From an uncultured Clostridia bacterium (lineage in GTDB: Bacteria > Bacillota > Clostridia > Oscillospirales > Ruminococcaceae): a stretch of 5,093 bases of DNA. The stretch is from contig CAMAJC010000159.1 of the NCBI GenBank assembly GCA_945835425.1, forward strand, positions 1 through 5,093. The letters run 5' to 3'. Position 1 is the stretch's first letter, and each line of letters starts with the position of its first letter. The notes under the pieces were generated by a model, which was given only the letters and a program-made list of their open reading frames with translations, was not told the origin of the DNA and ran no database searches. Both the position numbers and the translations under genes were made by a program. Below, one piece after another: positions 1 to 4,922 of this stretch.

Positions 1-438
1 GTCGGCTTCCCCGGCGAAACCTACGAGGAGTTTAAAGAGACCGTCAGCCTGATTCAGGAAGTCGGGTACAATTCCCTCTTTACCTTTATCTATTCTCCCC
101 GCGTCGGCACCAAGGCTGCAGCCATGGAAGACCCTGTTCCCGCAAAGGAAAAATCCCGCTGGTTTAACGAACTGCTGGACGCGCAGAAGGCCTGCGGCAT
201 GGGGCACTATGAAGCACAGGTCGGGAAAGTGCTCCGCGTCCTCTGCGAAGGGGAAGGCAAGCTGAAAAACGGCGTTTTGGGTGAGGTTTCTCTGGACGGG
301 GACAACATCGTCCTGATGGGGCGCACCGAACAGGGCATGGTCGTCGATTTTATCGGCAATAAATCCCTCATCGGCCAGTTTGTGGAGGTCAAAATCACCG
401 AGGCCGCAAACTGGGCGCTGGCAGGTATCTTGGCCTAA
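1..438 (+). CDS. miaB: tRNA-2-methylthio-N6-dimethylallyladenosine synthase MiaB, C-terminal part (5'-truncated)
   Basis: MiaB is a radical-SAM methylthiotransferase that adds a methylthio group to N6-isopentenyl-adenosine 37 of tRNAs reading UNN codons. The frame is open from base 1 and ends at TAA 436-438, giving 145 residues; the family is about 440-480 long, so the N-terminal UPF0004 domain and the CxxxCxxC cluster motif lie outside the window. Visible are the end of the radical-SAM barrel (VGFPGET at residues 1-7, FTFIYSPRVGTKAA at 28-40) and a C-terminal TRAM RNA-binding domain at about 74-145, with GRTEQGMVVDF (107-117) and LIGQFVEVKITEA (123-135). The 'SPRxGTxAA' and 'GRT...VV.F' wording favours MiaB over the related MtaB and RimO. 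An internal ATG at 124 is not the start, since the homology continues upstream to base 1. The YlbF-family gene downstream matches the miaB-ymcA neighbourhood of Bacillus. Confidence 0.93.
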   Translation, partial: VGFPGETYEEFKETVSLIQEVGYNSLFTFIYSPRVGTKAAAMEDPVPAKEKSRWFNELLDAQKACGMGHYEAQVGKVLRVLCEGEGKLKNGVLGEVSLDGDNIVLMGRTEQGMVVDFIGNKSLIGQFVEVKITEAANWALAGILA

Positions 439-454
439 AAAAATCCGCATGTTT

Positions 455-482
455 CCGGAGCGCATATTCAGCGCCAATCCGG
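455..482. other. imperfect hairpin between miaB and the YlbF-family gene
   Basis: CCGGA (455-459) and GCGC (460-463) can pair with GCGC (471-474) and TCCGG (478-482). This leaves a 7-base loop and a 3-base bulge (CAA). No T-tract follows, so it is not a standard intrinsic terminator. It could be an RNA processing or stability element in a miaB-ylbF transcript, or chance. The pairing is seen; the role is unknown. Confidence 0.3.
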
Positions 483-525
483 TTACATATATAAAGAAAA
501 TCCAATAAGAGAAAGGAATTTTGAG

Positions 526-933
526 ATGATCGATCCGATTACCGCAGCAAGAGAGCTGGGCAAGGCTATCCAGAACTGCCCCGAGTACAAACTCATGAAA
601 GAGGCTGAAAAAGCCTGCGATTCTGACGCCAATCTGCAGGAACTGATCGGCGATTTCAACCTCGTCCGGATGAACCTGACGGAGGAGACCGCTAAGACCG
701 AAAAGAACGAAGCCAAGATTGCCGAGCTGAATCAGGAGATTCAGAGAGTCTACACCGACGTTATGGGCAATGAGCATATGATGAATTACAACATTGCCAA
801 GCAGGACGTAGAAGCTGTCATGCAGAAGATCAACACCATCATGCAGGCTGCTATCAACGGCGAAGACGTCGATACCTGCGACGTCGACTGCGGCTGCACC
901 GGTTCCTGCTCTTCCTGCGCAGGCTGCCACTAA
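526..933 (+). CDS. YlbF/YmcA (RicF/RicA-like) family protein with cysteine-rich C-terminal tail
   Basis: A 135-residue, mostly helical, charged protein of the YlbF/YmcA (DUF964, Com_YlbF) family. In Bacillus subtilis, members YlbF, YmcA and YaaT form the Ric complex, which carries [4Fe-4S] clusters and acts with RNase Y in mRNA processing, with effects on competence, sporulation and biofilm. Family-type features are the N-terminal helix (ITAARELGKAIQNCPEY, 5-21), a second helix with LIGDFNLVRMNL (40-51), and a long helix at about 54-80. The ending is unusual: Cys118, 122, 124, 128, 131 and 134 plus His135 form a compact Cys-rich tail able to bind metal or an Fe-S cluster. The start at 526 has an AGAGAAAGGA ribosome site eight bases upstream. 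It follows miaB by 87 bases and precedes a strong terminator. Whether it is the RicA or RicF orthologue cannot be told here. Family is fairly sure; function is inferred. Confidence 0.86.
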   Translation: MIDPITAARELGKAIQNCPEYKLMKEAEKACDSDANLQELIGDFNLVRMNLTEETAKTEKNEAKIAELNQEIQRVYTDVMGNEHMMNYNIAKQDVEAVMQKINTIMQAAINGEDVDTCDVDCGCTGSCSSCAGCH

Positions 934-954
934 GGCCTGTTTTATAAATGATCG

Positions 955-990
955 AAAGCCATGCCCTCACCCGGCATGGCTTTTGTTTTT
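955..990 (+). terminator. intrinsic terminator after the YlbF-family gene
   Basis: AAAGCCATGCC (955-965) pairs perfectly with GGCATGGCTTT (973-983): an 11-bp stem with a 7-base loop, running into TTTTGTTTTT (981-990). It begins 21 bases after the stop codon and precedes the promoter of the next gene, so it separates two transcription units. Confidence 0.93.
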
Positions 991-1018
991 CCCGGTTCGT
1001 TTATTCATCAAAAATTGC

Positions 1019-1047
1019 TTTTATTCAAAGGGCGTTTGTGGTATAAT
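1019..1047 (+). promoter_or_regulatory. extended -10 sigma-A-type promoter for the ThyX-like/kinase operon
   Basis: TATAAT at 1042-1047 is a perfect -10 box, preceded by TG at 1039-1040, giving the extended -10 TGGTATAAT. The optimally spaced -35 hexamer (TTTTAT, 1019-1024, 17-base spacer) is poor. A better-looking TTGCTT at 1015-1020 is 21 bases away, too far for normal use. An extended -10 promoter often tolerates a weak -35. The predicted start near 1054 leaves a leader of about 25 bases, too short for a riboswitch. The leader contains the ribosome site AGGAGAG (1066-1072). Confidence 0.75.
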
Positions 1048-1079
1048 ACTTTTATATATGTATATAGGAGAGAAAAGAA

Positions 1080-1703
1080 ATGCTCGAAACCGCAAACACC
1101 GCCGTGATGAACATGGAAAATGCCATCCGCGGCGCGCGCAACCCTATGAACAGCTGGGACCGGAGCGACAGCTGGTTTGACGAAAACGGCCGGTTCCATC
1201 TGGGCGAAAACGACCTGTCCCTGGCCAAGCGCCTCTGCGCCGCCGGCAGCGATCACCGCAAGTTTATCCGCCAGATTTTCGTATCGGTCGACATCACCGC
1301 GCCGATCTACTGGTGGAAGGAATATGACACTTATAAAGTCGCCACTGTGGCCAACTCCACCTCGACGATGCACAAAATCCATGCAAAGCCCTTTGACATG
1401 ACGGATTTCAGCACCGACCATATGGATGAGGAAACCCTTGCTGAAATGAAGCAGATCGTCGCGTTCCTCGAAAAAATCCGGCTGAAATATATGGAGAATA
1501 AGGACAAGCAGTACTGGTATGACCTCATCCAGCTACTGCCCTCTTCCTACAACCAGATGCGCACCTGCACGCTGAACTACGAGACCCTGCGCAATATCTA
1601 CCATGCCCGCAAGGACCACAAGCTGCAGGAATGGCACACCTTCTGCGACTGGATCAGGGGATTACCCTATGCGGCCGAGCTGATCACCGGAGAGGACGCA
1701 TAA
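1080..1703 (+). CDS. divergent ThyX-like (flavin-dependent thymidylate synthase fold) protein lacking the RHR motif
   Basis: A 207-residue soluble protein. Read against remembered ThyX sequence it aligns over most of its length: AIRGARNPMNSW (15-26) with the early 'AVRAAR' strand, HRKFIRQIFVSVDITAPIY (59-77) with the ThyX 'H..FEHIVFTF..KAPIF' stretch, and LPSSYNQMRTCTLNYETL (153-170) with the ThyX 'LP..LYT..FWTVNARSL' stretch. Arg177 in HARKDHKLQEW lies where ThyX has 'LRADSHAQWE'. Where ThyX has the signature R-H-R-x7-S, this protein has T84-Y85-K86, with Thr94 at the serine position. ThyX makes dTMP from dUMP using methylene-tetrahydrofolate, NADPH and FAD. Loss of RHR suggests altered or lost catalysis, or another substrate. 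The start is supported by AGGAGAG seven bases upstream and a strong promoter. Its stop overlaps the start of a TMP-kinase-like gene. Fold assignment is moderately sure; activity is unknown. Confidence 0.72.
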   Translation: MLETANTAVMNMENAIRGARNPMNSWDRSDSWFDENGRFHLGENDLSLAKRLCAAGSDHRKFIRQIFVSVDITAPIYWWKEYDTYKVATVANSTSTMHKIHAKPFDMTDFSTDHMDEETLAEMKQIVAFLEKIRLKYMENKDKQYWYDLIQLLPSSYNQMRTCTLNYETLRNIYHARKDHKLQEWHTFCDWIRGLPYAAELITGEDA

Positions 1704-2368
1704 TGGGAAAACTGATCGTATTGGACGGGCTGGACGGCTGCGGCAAATCCACCCAGAGCGAGCGCGTTTATGCGGCATTGACGGAGATGGGTCGGAAGGT
1801 CAGGCTGATCTCCTTCCCGGACTACAAGGAGCCGTCCTCGACACTGGTGCAGATGTATTTAAACGGCGAGTTCTCCGACAACCCGGACGACATAAACGCC
1901 TACGCTGCCGGCAGCTTTTACGCCGTCGACCGCTACGCTTCTTACAAAAAATTCTGGCAGAGGGACTATGAGGACGGGACGCTGATCCTCGCGACCCGTT
2001 ACGCCACCTCCAACGCTATCCACCAGATGGGCAAGCTTCCCGAAAGCGAATGGGAAGATTACCTGCGGTGGATTGAGGATTACGAATATAAAAAACTGGG
2101 GCTGCCCGCTCCGGACCTGGTCGTCTTTCTGGATATGAACCGGGAAGTGTCCGACCAGCTTCTCTCCCACCGCTACGGCGGCGACGAGAGCAAAAAAGAT
2201 ATCCATGAACGCAACCGCTCCTATCTGGAAAAATGCCGGAAAACGGCGCGGTTTGCCGCTTCCCGGCAGGGCTGGGAAGTGATCCTGTGCGACGACGGGG
2301 AAAAGCCGCTGCCGATCGAAACGATCACCGGCAAAATCCTAAGCGTCATGCGGGAAAAAGGTCTTTAA
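1703..2368 (+). CDS. thymidylate kinase-like P-loop (deoxy)nucleotide kinase
   Basis: A 221-residue protein, the usual length for dTMP kinase, which phosphorylates dTMP to dTDP with ATP. The Walker A loop is GLDGCGKST (residues 9-17). FPDY (38-41) occupies the place of the FP[ED]R substrate loop of eukaryotic-type TMP kinases. VDR (75-77) matches the conserved 'xDR' helix. GLPAPDLVVFLDM (133-145) is the typical strand before the lid, and RYGGDESKKDIHERN (157-171) is a likely lid. The normal DR[YH] motif is instead ATRY (97-100), with Thr98 replacing Asp. The start at 1703 is preferred over an ATG at 1631: it begins homology one residue before the first strand, has GGAGAGG seven bases upstream, and overlaps the preceding stop as TAATG, implying translational coupling. 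A housekeeping tmk probably exists elsewhere; this looks like a specialised paralogue. It could act on another nucleotide. Confidence 0.85.
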   Translation: MGKLIVLDGLDGCGKSTQSERVYAALTEMGRKVRLISFPDYKEPSSTLVQMYLNGEFSDNPDDINAYAAGSFYAVDRYASYKKFWQRDYEDGTLILATRYATSNAIHQMGKLPESEWEDYLRWIEDYEYKKLGLPAPDLVVFLDMNREVSDQLLSHRYGGDESKKDIHERNRSYLEKCRKTARFAASRQGWEVILCDDGEKPLPIETITGKILSVMREKGL

Positions 2369-2381
2369 AGGAAGGTTCTTT

Positions 2382-3335
2382 ATGCTGAAATTCCATCCGA
2401 TTACGCTGTCAGACCGGGACTGGGTGACAGCTTATTACAAGGCGCGCGGCTGTATGGGCGCGCAGTATTCCTTCGCCGCGTCGATGATCTGGCGCAAGGC
2501 CTACGATGTGCAGGTCTGCGAGGACGAAGGGTACTTTTTCTTCCGCTACCGTTTTATAAACGCGGCCGGTTCCCTGATGACCAGCTACCGCTGCCCGATG
2601 GGTAACGGCGACGACGAAGCGCTCCGGTCCGCAATCGAAAAGGTCTGGGCGGACAGCAGGAGCATCCGTCCCGGAAAGCCGGTCACCCTCCACGCCCTGC
2701 CGAGCGAAGAGCTTGCGCGGCTCACCAATATGTATGGGCGCAGGCTGCGGGTGCTGGACAGCCGGAACGATTTTGAATATATCTATCTCAAGGACAACCT
2801 CGCTACCCTTCCCGGCTCCCATTACCATGGCAAGCGCGGGTTTATCAATAAATTCATGCGCACCGACTGGGAATACCGGCCGATGACGCCCGACCTGATT
2901 CCGCAGGTGCTGGAGATGAACGACGCCTGGGGTCAGCAGAATAAGGCGCTGATGCAAAAAGAACGCGACCTCTCGCTGGAGGTAGAAGCGGCCGCCGAAG
3001 CGATTCGGATGTTTGAGCCGCTGGGGCTGCAAGGCGGCGTCCTTTTCCAGGACGGCAGAGTCGTCGCCTATACCCTCGGCGAACAGACCAACGACGACAC
3101 CTTCTCGGTTCATTTTGAAAAGGCTATGTACGACGTTCCCGGCGCTTACCCGATGATCACCCAGCAGTTCGCCCAGCGGATGGACTGCAAGTGGGTCAAC
3201 CGGGAGGAAGACACCGGCGACCCCGGACTGCGCAAGGCAAAAGAGTCCTGGCGGCCGGAGATGCTGCTGGAGCTGACCAATGCCGAGCTGGATTTGTCCT
3301 GTGACGGCTGCTGCTCCTGTGTGGCAGGCGACTGA
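2382..3335 (+). CDS. DUF2156 (phosphatidylglycerol lysyltransferase C-terminal-like) domain protein
   Basis: A 317-residue protein without signal peptide or membrane segments. Its pattern fits DUF2156, a double-GNAT fold related to the cytosolic catalytic half of MprF and to FemX-type aminoacyl transferases. Supporting motifs are an N-terminal 'FHPITLSDRDWV' segment (4-15), YHGKRGFINKF (148-158), and the C-terminal signature NREEDTGDPGLRKAKESWRP (273-292). Stand-alone DUF2156 proteins are common in clostridia, and their substrate is generally unknown; aminoacyl or acyl transfer is inferred from fold. The last residues contain Cys307, 310, 311 and 313, an odd Cys cluster beyond the conserved domain. 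The gene starts 13 bases after the kinase stop, with AAAGGAAGG as ribosome site, and overlaps the next gene by one base (TGATG). Confidence 0.85.
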   Translation: MLKFHPITLSDRDWVTAYYKARGCMGAQYSFAASMIWRKAYDVQVCEDEGYFFFRYRFINAAGSLMTSYRCPMGNGDDEALRSAIEKVWADSRSIRPGKPVTLHALPSEELARLTNMYGRRLRVLDSRNDFEYIYLKDNLATLPGSHYHGKRGFINKFMRTDWEYRPMTPDLIPQVLEMNDAWGQQNKALMQKERDLSLEVEAAAEAIRMFEPLGLQGGVLFQDGRVVAYTLGEQTNDDTFSVHFEKAMYDVPGAYPMITQQFAQRMDCKWVNREEDTGDPGLRKAKESWRPEMLLELTNAELDLSCDGCCSCVAGD

Positions 3336-4189
3336 TGATGGATATCCGGATGGGGCTGGCAGAATATACCGATCTGCCGCAGCTGCGCGCCCTCTGGCAG
3401 GAAGCCTTTGGGGACAGCGAAAGCTATATGGACCTCTATTTTGACCACCGGTTTGAGCCGGGTGAGACCTATGTCCTGCGGGAAAACGGGGACGTCGCTT
3501 CGATGATGACGGCGATGCGGGTCTCCCTCTGGACGGACAAGGAGAAAATCAACGGGCGGTATATCTACGCGGTGGCGACCAGAAAAAGCTGCCGCGGAAA
3601 AGGGTATGCCAAAATGCTCGACCGCTTTATGGTGTCCGACCTCAGAAAAATGGGCGTGCGCTTTACTTGTCTGGTCCCGGCGGAAAACTCGCTGCATGAA
3701 TTTTACGCGGCGCAAGGCTATGCAGAAATCTTTCCCCGCTATATAGGCATTTTGAGCCGCTCTGAACAGCGGCGTGACGCCGATCTGCAGCACTGTCCCT
3801 TTTCCCTCTTTGCGTCGATGCGGACGCATTTCCTAAAGCAGATCGCAGAAAAAAAAGCCGCCCTTTATCACCCTGAAAATGAATTATCCTATATTTATGA
3901 AGAACTGCACGCCTGCGGAGGGCTGGCTGTCACGTTTATGGAGGGAGATATCCTCCGTTACGCGGCGGTCACGCTGCCGGAGGAAGAAGATACGCTGGTG
4001 CTGCTGGAAACGGACGGCGACCCGCTGTTTGCTGCCGACCTCTTGATGCAGCGGCTTGATAAACAAAATGCGCGGATTTATCATCCGTTCCCCTTTCCGG
4101 GCGGAAACCGCGTTCCTTACGGCATGGGACGGAGCCTGGACGGCACTGCTTCCCTGCCGATGGGCTATATGGCCCTGATGCTGGATTAG
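3335..4189 (+). CDS. GNAT family N-acetyltransferase
   Basis: A 284-residue protein with an N-terminal GNAT domain at about 5-140. The acetyl-CoA-binding motif A is YAVATRKSCRGKGYAKML (78-95), with the pyrophosphate loop RGKGYA. The following motif, PAENSLHEFYAAQGYAEI (115-132), has the usual FYxxxGY end of the fold. Residues from about 145 to 284 form a second, poorly recognised region, as in longer two-part acetyltransferases of the Acetyltransf_9/Eis-like type. Substrate is unknown. The ATG at 3335 shares its A with the DUF2156 stop and is followed by another ATG at 3338; either may be used. There is only a weak GGCAGG upstream, so expression probably relies on translational coupling. Confidence 0.87.
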   Translation: MMDIRMGLAEYTDLPQLRALWQEAFGDSESYMDLYFDHRFEPGETYVLRENGDVASMMTAMRVSLWTDKEKINGRYIYAVATRKSCRGKGYAKMLDRFMVSDLRKMGVRFTCLVPAENSLHEFYAAQGYAEIFPRYIGILSRSEQRRDADLQHCPFSLFASMRTHFLKQIAEKKAALYHPENELSYIYEELHACGGLAVTFMEGDILRYAAVTLPEEEDTLVLLETDGDPLFAADLLMQRLDKQNARIYHPFPFPGGNRVPYGMGRSLDGTASLPMGYMALMLD

Positions 4190-4236
4190 GAAAACAAATC
4201 CAGTCTTTTAAATCCCACTCCTGAAAATAACGGCAA

Positions 4237-4243
4237 AGAAAGG
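4237..4243 (+). promoter_or_regulatory. ribosome binding site deciding the cyclo-ligase start
   Basis: AGAAAGG pairs with the part of the 16S tail complementary to AGAAAGGAGG. It ends one base before the ATG at 4245, too close to serve it, but 13 bases before the ATG at 4257. Because this match lies on the upstream side of the SD register, the aligned distance to 4257 is about 10 bases, which is workable. Confidence 0.55.
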
Positions 4244-4256
4244 TATGGTCACAGTT

Positions 4257-4880
4257 ATGCGATATACAGACATCCGGGAGGTCAAAAAAGCGCTGCGCAG
4301 CGAATTTAAAACCATCCGGCGTTCCTTTGCGCCGGAGGACCAGGCTGCCAGAGACGCGCAGATTCTCAAAAAGCTGACGGCTCTGAAGGAATACAAAGCC
4401 GCCTCCCTGATCCTGACCTATGTATCGACCGCTATTGAAGTGGACACCCGCCATCTGATCGAGCAGGCCCTGGCCGAAGGGAAAAAGGTTGCCGTACCTT
4501 GGTGCGTACCGGGGAAGGTGGACATGAAATTCTTCCTGATTCAGAGCCTTTCTGATTTGGAGCCCGGCTCCTTCGGGGTGCTGGAACCAGTGCCGGAAAA
4601 GCAGCCGGAGCTCAGTGTATCGGTGACGGATTTTGAGCTGGCCCATTCCTTCTGTGTGCTGCCGGGACTGGGGTTTGACCTGGCAGGCTACCGGCTGGGA
4701 TACGGGAAAGGGTATTACGACCGCTTTCTGTCCCGCTATCCCGGCATTACGGCAGGCGTCTGCTACACCAGCTGCCTCAAAACCCAGCTGCCCCACGGCC
4801 GGTATGACCGCATGATCGACATCCTCGTGACGGAAAAATTCGTCAAGCGTTTTTCCGCGCCGAATACCTCTGTACGATAA
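4257..4880 (+). CDS. 5-formyltetrahydrofolate cyclo-ligase (methenyltetrahydrofolate synthetase)
   Basis: The enzyme uses ATP and Mg2+ to convert 5-formyl-THF to 5,10-methenyl-THF in the cytosol, returning a dead-end folate to the one-carbon pool. From this start it has 207 residues, within the usual 180-210. The N-terminal helix has the basic KKALRSEFKTIRR pattern (10-22) of the nucleotide site, and E61-x-D-T lies in the substrate region. The hallmark is PGLGFDLAGYRLGYGKGYYDRF (136-157), read as PGLGFD and GYRLGYGKGYYDRF. An in-frame ATG at 4245 would add four residues, but the ribosome site lies against it. It follows the acetyltransferase by 67 bases with no visible terminator, so read-through from the upstream operon is likely. 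Family assignment is firm. Names used elsewhere (yqgN, ygfA, fau, MTHFS) vary, so no symbol is given. Confidence 0.93.
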   Translation: MRYTDIREVKKALRSEFKTIRRSFAPEDQAARDAQILKKLTALKEYKAASLILTYVSTAIEVDTRHLIEQALAEGKKVAVPWCVPGKVDMKFFLIQSLSDLEPGSFGVLEPVPEKQPELSVSVTDFELAHSFCVLPGLGFDLAGYRLGYGKGYYDRFLSRYPGITAGVCYTSCLKTQLPHGRYDRMIDILVTEKFVKRFSAPNTSVR

Positions 4881-4922
4881 ATCTCGCGGCCCCTGGGACC
4901 GCTGCCATAAAGGAATGATCTG

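Noticed and set aside
483..511. Possible promoter (TTACAT ... TAAGAG) before the YlbF-family gene
   Set aside because: Neither box is a good match to sigma-A consensus, and read-through from miaB is enough to explain expression.
1048..1079. Leader RNA or riboswitch before the ThyX-like gene
   Set aside because: The predicted leader is only about 25 bases, mostly A/T plus the ribosome site, too short for any known riboswitch.
983..1180. Small + frame of 65 codons starting in the terminator T-tract
   Set aside because: It starts inside the terminator, runs out of frame into the ThyX-like gene, and has no ribosome site.
1008..1421. Open frame on the minus strand (137 codons) ending near the promoter region
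   Set aside because: It is antisense to the ThyX-like gene and crosses its promoter; no motif supports it.
1631..1702. Upstream in-frame ATG extending the kinase by 24 residues
   Set aside because: The extra residues overlap the ThyX-like coding end and lie outside the kinase fold; the ATG at 1703 has its own ribosome site and the family-typical N-terminus.
2409..3113. Open frame on the minus strand (234 codons)
   Set aside because: It is wholly inside the DUF2156 gene, shows no family pattern and no promoter or ribosome site of its own.
3146..3829. Open frame on the minus strand (227 codons)
   Set aside because: It is antisense to the DUF2156 end and the GNAT domain, both clearly coding on the + strand, and its translation is low-complexity His/Arg/Pro-rich shadow sequence.
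4190..4244. Possible promoter or terminator between the acetyltransferase and cyclo-ligase genes
   Set aside because: I found no stem-loop with a T-tract and no convincing -35/-10 pair in this AT-richer gap.
3969..4796. Long open frame on the minus strand (275 codons)
   Set aside because: It lies opposite the acetyltransferase and cyclo-ligase genes, spans their intergenic gap, has no recognisable motif, and its composition fits the complement of GC-rich third positions.
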